From an uncultured Geobacter sp. (GTDB lineage: Bacteria; Desulfobacterota; Desulfuromonadia; Geobacterales; Geobacteraceae): DNA of 64,000 bases. Each line of letters begins with the position of its first letter. The stretch's first letter is position 1. The notes beneath the pieces are model-generated. The model was not told the origin of the DNA, searched no databases, and saw only the letters and a list, made by a program, of their open reading frames with translations. Location of the stretch: contig CAIWTU010000093.1 of NCBI GenBank assembly GCA_903915655.1, positions 1-64,000 of the forward strand. The letters are read 5' to 3'. Shown piece after piece: positions 1 through 7,181 of this stretch. A program made the position numbers and the translations under genes.

Positions 1-75
1 CTGCCGATCAGAGACTGGAAAGCTGCCATGAATCGTTTTTCTATTCTTTTTGAAGACAGACTGCCGAATCTTTAA
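1..75 (+). CDS. C-terminal end of an IS256-family (Mutator) transposase, partial
   Basis: Twenty-four codons are open from the window edge to a TAA at 73-75. They encode a peptide containing [20 protein letters not shown]. The pattern Pro-Ile-Arg-Asn/Asp-Trp-Lys-x-Ala-Leu/Met-Asn-x-Phe, ending in Phe-Glu-Asp-Arg, is how many Mutator-type (IS256-family) transposases finish. The catalytic DDE residues would lie upstream, outside the window. The assignment rests on a short peptide recognised from memory, so it is moderate. Confidence 0.55.
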   Translation: MPIRDWKAAMNRFSILFEDRLPNL

Positions 76-117
76 AACCGAAACCCAGTACCATTTACAC
101 AAAACTATTTACAGGCC
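1..117 (+). mobile_element. 3' end of an IS256-family insertion sequence
   Basis: The left edge of the window holds the tail of a transposase reading frame (stop at 73-75), followed by about 40 bases ending in an A/T-rich stretch at 92-117 (catttacacaaaactattta, then caggcc). That stretch resembles the terminal inverted repeats of IS256/Mutator elements as I remember them. Directly after it, at about 119, the arsenite permease reading frame begins in mid-domain, as expected at an insertion junction. The other end of the element is outside the window, so neither the paired inverted repeat nor the target duplication can be seen. Confidence 0.6.
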
Positions 118-118
118 C

Positions 119-1171
119 TTTCTGGATCGCTACCTGACTGTCTGGATCTTCGCGGCAATGTTTCTCGGGCTCGCTCTCGGCTATTTGGTCCCTGGTTCGA
201 AGGCCCTCATCAACAAGTTTCAGGTCGGGACGACCAGCATTCCGATTGCCATCGGCCTGATCCTGATGATGTATCCTCCCCTGGCCAAGGTCAAGTACGA
301 CGAGATGCCAAGGGTCTTCAAGGATAAAAAGGTTCTCGGCCTCTCCCTGGTGCAGAACTGGGTGGTGGGACCGGTCCTGATGTTTGTCCTTGCCATTGTT
401 TTTCTCCGCAACTACCCCGAGTACATGATAGGTCTCATCATGATGGGGATGGCGCGCTGCATCGCCATGGTCATCGTCTGGAACGACCTCGCCTGCGGTG
501 ACCGCGAGTATGCCGCAGGACTGGTCGCCTTCAACTCCATTTTCCAGGTCCTCTTCTTCTCCGTTTACTGTTATGTCTTCGTTACGATTCTTCCCCCTTT
601 GTTCGGCTTCAAGGGGATGGTGGTGGACATCACCATGGGAGAAATAGCAAAAAGTGTCTTCATCTACTTGGGAATTCCATTTATTGCCGGGATGATTACG
701 CATTTCAGTCTGACGAAGATAAAAGGAAAGGAATGGTTCGAAAAATCATTTGTTCCCGTCATCAGCCCCCTGACCCTGATCTTCCTCCTCTTTACCATTG
801 TGGTCATGTTCGTTACACAGGGAGACAAGATCCTGCGTCAGCCCATGGACGTGGTCGTGATCGCGATTCCGCTCCTTATATACTTCGTTATCATGTTCCT
901 GGTCTCGTTTTTCATGAGCAAAAAGCTCGGTACCAACTATGAAAAGAGCGCTACCCTTTCCTTTACCGCCGCCAGTAATAACTTTGAACTGGCCATTGCA
1001 GTTGCCATTTCGGTCTTTGGATTGAACTCCGGGCAGGCCTTTGCCTCAGTGATCGGTCCCCTTGTCGAGGTGCCGGTGCTTATCAGTCTGGTGAATGTTG
1101 CTTTCTATTTCCAGAGGAAGTACTTCGCTAACCAGATGGAATGCAAGGTTGAAAATGTGACGCTACCATGA
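119..1171 (+). CDS. acr3: Arsenite efflux permease Acr3, 5' end cut by an IS element
   Basis: This is an inner-membrane carrier of the Acr3 (BASS-related) family, which exports arsenite using the proton gradient. About ten hydrophobic segments run along the frame. The conserved membrane Cys of the family ([12 protein letters not shown], Cys codon 458-460) and the late VEVPVLIS segment are both present. Homology starts abruptly at LDRYLTVW (codons from 122), which in the family follows only a short N-terminal tail. Upstream in-frame codons come from IS sequence, so the native start is lost. The frame stays open to a TTG at 50 inside the transposase tail, and a slightly altered permease might still be made from it. 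No arsR or arsC is visible here; they may lie beyond the IS. The family call is firm; whether the gene still works is unknown. Confidence 0.85.
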   Translation, partial: FLDRYLTVWIFAAMFLGLALGYLVPGSKALINKFQVGTTSIPIAIGLILMMYPPLAKVKYDEMPRVFKDKKVLGLSLVQNWVVGPVLMFVLAIVFLRNYPEYMIGLIMMGMARCIAMVIVWNDLACGDREYAAGLVAFNSIFQVLFFSVYCYVFVTILPPLFGFKGMVVDITMGEIAKSVFIYLGIPFIAGMITHFSLTKIKGKEWFEKSFVPVISPLTLIFLLFTIVVMFVTQGDKILRQPMDVVVIAIPLLIYFVIMFLVSFFMSKKLGTNYEKSATLSFTAASNNFELAIAVAISVFGLNSGQAFASVIGPLVEVPVLISLVNVAFYFQRKYFANQMECKVENVTLP

Positions 1172-1203
1172 GAACGGCAGAATAATCGATCAGCTTACTC
1201 CTT

Positions 1204-1236
1204 ATCCCCCCACCCGCCAAGGGCGGGGGATTTTTC
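1204..1236 (+). terminator. Rho-independent terminator after acr3
   Basis: A GC-rich hairpin (cccgcc / ggcggg plus flanking C/G pairs) is followed by a T-rich run (atttttct). It lies about 30 bases after the acr3 stop and before the next gene. Confidence 0.7.
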
Positions 1237-1368
1237 TTCTGGCAAGAAAATCAAGGTCTCGCGCGGAGGCGGACACCGGTACGCCGCACAAGTAAGCCCG
1301 AAGATTGACCCGGCCAGAGGGGAGGGGACTTTTCCGGGAATTTGCTAGAGCATAAATAAAGGACAAAA

Positions 1369-3042
1369 ATGTCGCAAATAGAGCCCCCCGAAATTGCTCC
1401 AACGGACATTCCTGCCCGACGCCCCTGCCCTTCGAAGCTGTTCGTTGAGACTACCACCCGCTGCAACCTGCGTTGCGTTTTCTGTGTCAAGGAAGGATGG
1501 GATAAGGCAAAGATGGAGGGTGACATGGCGGATGAGCTCTTCGCTGCCCTGGAACCGGCTTTTCCTCATCTCGAGGTTCTGGTCCTCAACGGGGTCGGTG
1601 AGCCGCTCCTTGACCTGCGGCTCGAGGAGTTCATCCGCAAGGCCAAGGGTCTGATGCCGCCTGGGAGCTGGATCGGGTTCCAGAGTAACGGCATGCTTCT
1701 GGACGGGGAAAGGGCTATTTCCCTGGTGGCGTCAGGAGTCGATCGGATATGCATCTCTGCCGATGCTCTCAATCCGGATACCTTCCGACAAATCCGTCGG
1801 GGTGGTGAGGCGCAGGGGGTAGAAAGCGCCTTCGCTGCCCTCCATGCTGCCAAGAGTATCTGCGGGGAGCACGACCTCCAGATCGGACTGGAGTTCGTGC
1901 TGATGAGGGACAATGCCCGGGAGTTGCCCGCCCTCCTCCGGCGTGCCGTATCCCTGGGTGCAACGTTTGCTATCGTAACCCATCTCCTTCCCTATGCCGA
2001 GAGTACTTTCCCCCTGACCGCCTTTGAGTCCAATATGGACGGCGCCCTGGAGCTCTTCGCCGAATGGAGGAATAAGTCCGAGTCGGAAGGGTTGGAGCTC
2101 GGGAGCTACTTCAAGGTGCTCTGGAAATATATGCGCACCCCCACGGAACGAGAGCTGGCGGAGTTCCTGGTTGAAATTTCATCTGACGGCGCCCCTCAGG
2201 ACGCCATCGAGCGACTGATGGGATCAAGTCTGCCGAGCAGACAGATTACAATAAAAAGTTTTGCAGATACCCGGGAACAGTTGCAGCAGCTCTTTAGCGA
2301 CTCTCCCTGCTGGAAGGAGGCTGAGGGGCGTATCCTGTTAGAGTTGCGTGAAAGGGTTGCAGCTGGGCCCTTTGAAACAGCTGCTGCCGAAGAGCTGGTC
2401 CATTCCTGGAAGAGAGGATCGGAAAACGGGGAGGCGCCTCTTATGGAGTACCTCAAGGTTGTCTGGAAGTATACGAGGACGCCTAAGGAACAGCGAATTT
2501 ACGATCTGGTAGAGCAAATGAAGGCCGAAGCCCGTTCCCGGGGGATATCTCTCCACCTGAAAAACCTGATGGAGCGTGACGAGGAATGGGGCGCCGAGCT
2601 GGAAAGGGTCTTCGCCGAAGCCAGGGGGGTAGCAGACGAAACGGGCCTTGACCTCACGCTTCCCGGAACTGCGCCCGGCAGTAGACGAAGGTGCGATTTT
2701 ATCGAAGAGGGGAGCGCCTTTGTTTCCTGGAACGGGAATCTTCACCCCTGTTATTTCCTCTGGCACCAGTACGGATGCCACCTCTTTGGGCGGAAGAAAT
2801 TTGTGAGCTCGAAGAGTTTCGGGAACGTAAGTGAGCGGGGTATTCTTGATATCTGGAATGACAGCGCTTTCCGCACCTTCCGGGAAGAGGTGCTTCGGTA
2901 CGATTTCCCTTACTGCTCTAACTGTAACGTGGTACCCTGCCAATACTTGTCCGCCGAAGAATTCGAACAGGACTGCTACTGCAATACCGTACCCTGCGGA
3001 GACTGTTTCTGGTGCATGGGGCTGTTCAACTGCCTGCGGTAG
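1369..3042 (+). CDS. Radical SAM/SPASM protein, probable metalloenzyme maturase
   Basis: A cytoplasmic radical SAM enzyme of 557 residues. The [4Fe-4S]/SAM motif CNLRCVFC has Cys at 32, 36 and 39, followed by the GVGEPLL glycine-rich strand. The C-terminus is unusually rich in Cys (442, 461, 470, 516, 519, 524, 536, 538, 543, 546, 549, 555) and fits a SPASM-type domain holding auxiliary Fe-S clusters. Between them is a long helical insert in which a motif occurs twice: YFKVLWKYMRTP at 247-258 and YLKVVWKYTRTP at 361-372. It resembles the radical SAM/SPASM family annotated as putative metalloenzyme maturase in Geobacter relatives. The substrate cannot be read from the sequence, and no obvious target peptide or metalloenzyme gene lies next to it. 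Confidence 0.8.
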   Translation: MSQIEPPEIAPTDIPARRPCPSKLFVETTTRCNLRCVFCVKEGWDKAKMEGDMADELFAALEPAFPHLEVLVLNGVGEPLLDLRLEEFIRKAKGLMPPGSWIGFQSNGMLLDGERAISLVASGVDRICISADALNPDTFRQIRRGGEAQGVESAFAALHAAKSICGEHDLQIGLEFVLMRDNARELPALLRRAVSLGATFAIVTHLLPYAESTFPLTAFESNMDGALELFAEWRNKSESEGLELGSYFKVLWKYMRTPTERELAEFLVEISSDGAPQDAIERLMGSSLPSRQITIKSFADTREQLQQLFSDSPCWKEAEGRILLELRERVAAGPFETAAAEELVHSWKRGSENGEAPLMEYLKVVWKYTRTPKEQRIYDLVEQMKAEARSRGISLHLKNLMERDEEWGAELERVFAEARGVADETGLDLTLPGTAPGSRRRCDFIEEGSAFVSWNGNLHPCYFLWHQYGCHLFGRKKFVSSKSFGNVSERGILDIWNDSAFRTFREEVLRYDFPYCSNCNVVPCQYLSAEEFEQDCYCNTVPCGDCFWCMGLFNCLR

Positions 3043-3149
3043 TTCAGGGTGACCCTTAAATTAACAGCGGATTAATTCCCTCTCCAGAGGATTTGGACGG
3101 TGGTTTTCTTCTTTAAAAAATCAAATGAGAAAGGCAATAGATAAGTTAC

Positions 3150-4280
3150 ATGGAAAATAATATTTTTTTTGCAACAACCCCCCGGGGAGTGGAGACTGTT
3201 CTGGCAGATGAACTGCGGAAGTTGGGGATTGCAGTTACGGCAGTCGAGAAGGGAGGGGTTCGCTTCAATGGGGATATGGCTACCTGTTATAAAGCCAATC
3301 TCTGGTTGCGTACCGCCAGCAGGATTCTTCGGCCGCTTGCGGAGTTTTTTTGCGAAACCCCTCAGCATCTCTATGATGGGGTTCGCGCCATCGATTGGCG
3401 ACTTTTTCTTACCCCCGAAATGACTATAGCTGTTGATTGCAAAGTGCGCGATTCAGGTATCACCCATTCTGGATACGCGGCGCTTAAAACCAAAGATGCA
3501 ATAGTCGATTGCATCAGGGACCACTCAGGTCGTCGTCCTTCCGTTGATACCCTGGACCCGGATCTCAGGGTCAATATCCATATCCTTCGTAATAACTGTA
3601 CCGTCAGTCTGGACAGTTCCGGGGTCAGTCTGGATAAACGCGGATATCGTCTGGATACGGGGGAAGCCCCACTCAGGGAGACACTGGCTGCCGCGCTTCT
3701 GGAACTTTCCGGGTGGGATGGTACGGTACCGCTGGTTGACCCCATGTGCGGCGCCGGAACCATAGCCATTGAGGCCGTACTTAAGGCAACCCGGCGTCCT
3801 CCCGGCCTTATACGCAACCGTTTTGGATTCCAGCGTTGGCCCGACTTTGATAGCACGCTCTGGAGGACGTTAGTTGAAGCGGCTGAAGGGGAGATACTTG
3901 AAGCTCCTCCCGCACCGATACTCGGCTATGACATTGCTGCCAAGGCTATTGAAAATTCGAGAAAGAACGGGCATCGGGCGGGAGTCGAAAACATGGTGGT
4001 TTTTACAAAGGGCAACATCAGTGATCTTGTCCCTCCCGGGCCGCCGGGAATCATTCTTTTCAACCCCCCCTACGGGGCCAGACTCGATGAAGAAGAGGCT
4101 CTGAAGCCCCTCTACAAAAAAATCGGGGATGTTTTGAAGCAGCGCTGTAAGGGGTATACCGCTTATCTTTTAACCGGCAGTCAGGAGTTGAGCAAATGTG
4201 TCGGTCTGAAAGCTACAAGGCGTATGGTCCTGTTCAATGGACCGATCGAGTGCCGCCTCTTAAAGTACGAATTATATTGA
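3150..4280 (+). CDS. THUMP-domain class I SAM-dependent RNA methyltransferase (RlmL N-terminal/YpsC type)
   Basis: The 376-residue protein has an N-terminal ferredoxin-like plus THUMP region (about 1-160) that binds RNA and a C-terminal UPF0020 methyltransferase domain. The SAM loop is VDPMCGAGTIAIEA and the catalytic motif is FNPPYG, typical of N2-guanine or N6-adenine methylation. The size matches the single-domain bacterial relatives of the 23S rRNA G2445 methyltransferase half of RlmL, so the likely substrate is 23S rRNA. It starts with ATG about 107 bases after the radical SAM gene and is probably transcribed on its own. Confidence 0.88.
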   Translation: MENNIFFATTPRGVETVLADELRKLGIAVTAVEKGGVRFNGDMATCYKANLWLRTASRILRPLAEFFCETPQHLYDGVRAIDWRLFLTPEMTIAVDCKVRDSGITHSGYAALKTKDAIVDCIRDHSGRRPSVDTLDPDLRVNIHILRNNCTVSLDSSGVSLDKRGYRLDTGEAPLRETLAAALLELSGWDGTVPLVDPMCGAGTIAIEAVLKATRRPPGLIRNRFGFQRWPDFDSTLWRTLVEAAEGEILEAPPAPILGYDIAAKAIENSRKNGHRAGVENMVVFTKGNISDLVPPGPPGIILFNPPYGARLDEEEALKPLYKKIGDVLKQRCKGYTAYLLTGSQELSKCVGLKATRRMVLFNGPIECRLLKYELY

Positions 4281-4560
4281 ACGGTTCCTGAGCTCAAATT
4301 ATGGGGGGAATGAAGCTTTTGCCTGGCTGATTTTTCTCAAAAGGTAAAGATGCTGTCAGCGGGCTCTATTTATTGATTCCGCTGTTGCTGAAAACTGTTC
4401 TATAATAGAAAAATGTTCTGAAAGTTAACATTAAAAGGGTAAATTGCATCCGCTATACGCAATGTAAAAATTGTGAGTTACCGAAGGAAAAGTGTCTTTA
4501 AACCGAACAATGGTATGCAAATTAACCCGTATTACCTCTCCCTCTTTCTGAATTTTGCCT

Positions 4561-4576
4561 TGGCACTTAAATTGCT
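4561..4576 (+). promoter_or_regulatory. Sigma-54 (RpoN) promoter
   Basis: TGGCAC, five bases, TTGCT, with the invariant GG (4562-4563) and GC (4574-4575) separated by exactly ten bases. This is a full match to the -24/-12 element. The predicted start of transcription is near 4587. It points at the AmiS/UreI gene about 255 bases downstream. Sigma-54 control is common for nitrogen genes, which suits an amide/urea channel. Confidence 0.8.
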
Positions 4577-4586
4577 TAATTCAGAA

Positions 4587-4842
4587 CAGCGTTTTGGTTG
4601 TTCAATTGTTTTCTTATATCTGGTTTTGTTGTCAGTTGCTGATCAAAATGCAATAAGTGCTCAGGCACGGGCGCTTTTTGTGTTTTTGTACCATGAGTTG
4701 GTCTGATTTCTAAAGAGAAAGGGGGGGTAGTGCTTAGCTGGCAGGGGCAGGAACGATTTTCGTCTGTTTTTATGTAAGTCTCCATGCAAATCATTACGAA
4801 ATGGTGGGGCAAAAATTCAATTTTGATGAGGGAGGAAGAAAA
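4587..4842 (+). promoter_or_regulatory. Long untranslated leader (or sRNA) with two terminator-like hairpins
   Basis: Between the predicted sigma-54 start and the AmiS/UreI start codon lie about 255 non-coding bases. One hairpin (aagtgc / gcgctt, about 4653-4677) is followed by tttttgtgttttt. A second (caggaacga / tcgtctg, about 4749-4767) is followed by gttttta. Either the leader is an attenuator, or the promoter makes a small RNA that ends at one of these. I do not recognise a known riboswitch consensus. Confidence 0.4.
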
Positions 4843-5367
4843 ATGACTTTAGTATGTTTGGTTGCGATCACAATGATGTGGTTTCCTTTAGGTTTGTTTT
4901 TCGTCGGAACGGGTGATGCGAAGACCTGTGGTATGGTGAGCTTGTGCGTCGGTATTGTTATAACTATTGGCGGAATTATCTCTGCTACAGGTGCTACCCC
5001 CAACTTATGGGATGCAAGCATATTGATTGCCTTCGGACTTCTGTATCTGTGTGTTGCACACGCCTTGCTGTGGGGTGTGGAAAATATGAAGTCTGTTGGT
5101 AATGCCAGTATGATGTTGGCGATCCTCTGTGCCATCTATTGCCTCGCGTATTCTGTCGGTTTCCCTGCAGGTCTGGCTAAAATTGCCGCAGTTCCATATC
5201 TTGCCTTCATGTACGCCACTTTTGTTGCATTGCTGGTTGCTGTATGGGCTAATTGCTATGGCAAGCTCTCAGGAGCAGCTGTCGGCTGGATACTACTGGT
5301 TCTGAATTTTATTTGCCTTGTCACTCCTGTTTTCTATCTTTTCCTGCTTGGCAAGCTCCCGTTCTAA
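4843..5367 (+). CDS. AmiS/UreI-family amide/urea channel
   Basis: A 174-residue membrane protein made almost wholly of six hydrophobic segments, the size and pattern of the AmiS/UreI family. These inner-membrane channels pass urea or short-chain amides; UreI of Helicobacter is gated by acid. I chose the ATG at 4843 because a strong Shine-Dalgarno (gagggaggaag) sits just before it; an in-frame ATG at 4801 has none. No urease or amidase gene is adjacent, so the substrate is open. The upstream sigma-54 promoter suggests induction by nitrogen limitation. A strong terminator follows, so the gene stands alone. Confidence 0.7.
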   Translation: MTLVCLVAITMMWFPLGLFFVGTGDAKTCGMVSLCVGIVITIGGIISATGATPNLWDASILIAFGLLYLCVAHALLWGVENMKSVGNASMMLAILCAIYCLAYSVGFPAGLAKIAAVPYLAFMYATFVALLVAVWANCYGKLSGAAVGWILLVLNFICLVTPVFYLFLLGKLPF

Positions 5368-5389
5368 TCTTTTGAAGGGTTTATGACTT

Positions 5390-5428
5390 GAAAAAACGCC
5401 TGTCCATCTTCTGGACGGGCGTTTTTTC
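5390..5428 (+). terminator. Rho-independent terminator after the AmiS/UreI gene
   Basis: An almost perfect hairpin, aaaaaacgcctgtcca / tggacgggcgtttttt, with a short loop and flanking A and T tracts. It can act on both strands. Confidence 0.9.
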
Positions 5429-5623
5429 AATTCAGGGTTTTTAAAGAGAGGATCGGTCACAACAGGCGAAGCGTACGGTTGATTCAGAATCAATAAGTTT
5501 GCGCGGAGGGGGAATATACCGCCTCCGGATAAAACCAGATGGCAGTTGCAAATATCCCGTTACCTGCTAGAATAAGGGGGTGCGGGGACGTATACATTCT
5601 AAACGAACAAAAGGAGAACAACC

Positions 5624-5896
5624 ATGCCGAAGTACGTAATTGAAAGGGAAATACCGGGTGCAGGGAACATTGGTGCGCAGGATATGCAGGCTATTTCTCA
5701 GAAATCCTGTAGCGTCCTGAAAGAACTTGGCCCACAGATTCAGTGGGTGCAGAGTTATGTTACCGAAGACAAGATTTACTGTGTCTATATTGCCCCGAAC
5801 AAGGAAATGGTTCTGGAGCACGCAAAAAAAGGGGGATTCCCTGCCAACTCTGTTTCAGAGGTTAAAAGGATGATTGATCCGACAACAGCTGAATAA
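5624..5896 (+). CDS. DUF4242 (SCO4226-type) small ferredoxin-fold protein
   Basis: A 90-residue soluble protein that begins MPKYVIEREIPGAG and carries the internal ENKIYCVY-like strand (here EDKIYCVYIAPN). Both are typical of DUF4242. A Streptomyces member of the family binds nickel, but that role is not shown here. The ATG at 5624 has a good ribosome site (aaaggagaacaacc). The gene is alone between two terminators, so it is a single-gene unit. Confidence 0.75.
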   Translation: MPKYVIEREIPGAGNIGAQDMQAISQKSCSVLKELGPQIQWVQSYVTEDKIYCVYIAPNKEMVLEHAKKGGFPANSVSEVKRMIDPTTAE

Positions 5897-5950
5897 TTGT
5901 TTTATTGGTGAGTTAGAAGTTGTCCTGTTTGTCATGGTTTGGTAAGAAAA

Positions 5951-5979
5951 AGGGCCTGCATTGTTGCAAGCCCTTTTTT
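5951..5979 (+). terminator. Rho-independent terminator after the DUF4242 gene
   Basis: Hairpin agggcctgca / tgcaagccct with loop ttgt and one mismatch, followed by TTTTTT. Confidence 0.85.
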
Positions 5980-6023
5980 GCATCTTAAAATCAAATGGCT
6001 TAAAAAACGGCACTGGGTGCTCC

Positions 6024-6114
6024 CTTCGACTCCGCTCAGGGAACATACGCTCAGGGAACATACGCTCAGGGAACATACGCTCAGGGAACATACGCTCGCT
6101 GAGCGGAGCCGAAG
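6024..6114. repeat. Palindromic element enclosing four 15-bp tandem copies
   Basis: The arms cttcgactccgctcag (6024-6039) and ctgagcggagccgaag (6099-6114) are inverted copies with one mismatch. Between them the unit tcagggaacatacgc is repeated four times without change (6036-6095), then a short tcg spacer. A palindrome of this type is common as a dispersed intergenic repeat in several bacterial groups. Here its loop has been expanded by tandem duplication. Confidence 0.85.
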
Positions 6115-6197
6115 CGCCACTACCGAAGTTGCTCTTTGTCAAAGCTCCGCCGAAGCGGCGTGGGGCGCTAATCGGCAAGTTTGATGTAGAGTCAAGA

Positions 6198-6797
6198 TCA
6201 CCCCTGTTGAGCAAATTTCGAGGCTATTTCTTTTGCGTCCCATGCTATGTCGTGTATGGAGTTCAGCATCGCCAGAAAAAGTGGCGACGCGATCGGGTGG
6301 CAAAGGCCTTCAATCAGCCTTTCTTCATGCAGTGTTGCGTATTCCAGTGTTTTGTTCTCTATTTCTGCCCCGGATTCTTCTACATGTCTTATGAGGACGG
6401 GATTGTTGATAATAAGCAGATCCGCTATTGTTTTCAGAATCTCTGCCAGCTTTTGGAGCAGAAAGGTTATTTCCGAAATTGCCCGGTCGCTGAAAAGTAC
6501 GGCCTCTCTATTTTTTTTCTGAATGATTCCGACTAATTTTTCTATATGATCTCCCATCCTTAAGAGTGCATTAGGAATCGACAGATACGGCTTGAGATCT
6601 TGATTTGATCTCAGAAGCTCGGCAATTTTAATAGTAGACTCGGTTTCAGCTTTTCTAATATAAACAAGCTTCTCCCGGCATTCAGTTAAAGGTCCGGACG
6701 AATTGCGGGTAAAAGCCGTCTGCAATAATGAGAGGCATTCATTTGCTTTAACAGCTGAGGCATGCATGCTTTTTACTAACTCGCCGGAATTGTCCAT
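6198..6797 (-). CDS. PhoU-like helical protein
   Basis: A 199-residue, almost entirely helical protein. The spacing of acidic and hydrophobic residues (for example the paired MHASAVKANECL and LRMGDHIEKLV helices) suggests the PhoU fold, usually a metal-binding helper of phosphate transport or Na/Pi cotransport. The ATG is preceded by a strong ribosome site (gaggagggg on the coding strand). No pst, phoR or NptA gene is near, so a role in phosphate control is only inferred. It is transcribed away from the tRNA to its right. Confidence 0.55.
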   Translation of the reverse strand: MDNSGELVKSMHASAVKANECLSLLQTAFTRNSSGPLTECREKLVYIRKAETESTIKIAELLRSNQDLKPYLSIPNALLRMGDHIEKLVGIIQKKNREAVLFSDRAISEITFLLQKLAEILKTIADLLIINNPVLIRHVEESGAEIENKTLEYATLHEERLIEGLCHPIASPLFLAMLNSIHDIAWDAKEIASKFAQQG

Positions 6798-6939
6798 TTT
6801 TCACCCCTCCTCTGATCAATTCTAACTAAAAACGAACAATATGCAATGTGCCGTTGAAATAAGTTGCTATGGACGCAATATAATCATGTTCTGCAGTATT
6901 ACTAAATTATATGCTTCTCCTCTCAAATTTAAATATTCC

Positions 6940-6968
6940 TTGACACTGTTTTTCTGCTGTCATATTAT
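6940..6968 (+). promoter_or_regulatory. Sigma-70 promoter of the tRNA gene
   Basis: TTGACA (6940-6945), 17 bases, TATTAT (6963-6968). The -10 ends 15 bases before the mature tRNA. Confidence 0.85.
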
Positions 6969-6983
6969 AAATGTTCACTTTGC

Positions 6984-7060
6984 GGGCCTATAGCTCAGTT
7001 GGTTAGAGCTACCGGCTCATAACCGGTAGGTCCCAGGTTCGAGTCCTGGTGGGCCCACCA
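6984..7060 (+). tRNA. tRNA with anticodon CAU (Ile2 or elongator Met)
   Basis: A 77-nt cloverleaf with encoded CCA. Acceptor stem GGGCCTA / TGGGCCC, D stem GCTC / GAGC, anticodon stem ACCGG / CCGGT around loop CTCATAA, T stem CCAGG / CCTGG around TTCGAGT. The anticodon CAU is read as Met, or as Ile (AUA) after lysidine modification. The acceptor looks like that of bacterial tRNA-Ile, which favours Ile2, but this is not settled. It is not an initiator tRNA, because the anticodon stem lacks the three G-C pairs. Confidence 0.95.
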
Positions 7061-7133
7061 GCCAAGTAACAGGATGATGTGAGGATGCATTTAGCGCGTC
7101 TGATCAGACGGAAAATACCCTTAAAGTGGAGAG

Positions 7134-7171
7134 AAGAGTGCATACCAATAAAGGATGCACTCTTTTCTTTT
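7134..7171 (+). terminator. Rho-independent terminator of the tRNA gene
   Basis: A perfect 10-bp hairpin (aagagtgcat 7134-7143 / atgcactctt 7155-7164) followed by ttctttt. It contains an in-frame ATG at 7155 for the next gene, which argues against that ATG being the true start. Confidence 0.85.
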
Positions 7172-7181
7172 GGTGGATAGT

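Noticed and set aside
95-703. A 202-codon minus-strand frame opposite acr3
   Set aside because: It is antisense to a conserved membrane-protein gene, has a His/Asp-rich composition typical of shadow frames, and lacks a ribosome site.
4473-4706. A 77-codon open frame upstream of the AmiS/UreI gene
   Set aside because: It contains the sigma-54 promoter and start site, has no ribosome site and no family resemblance.
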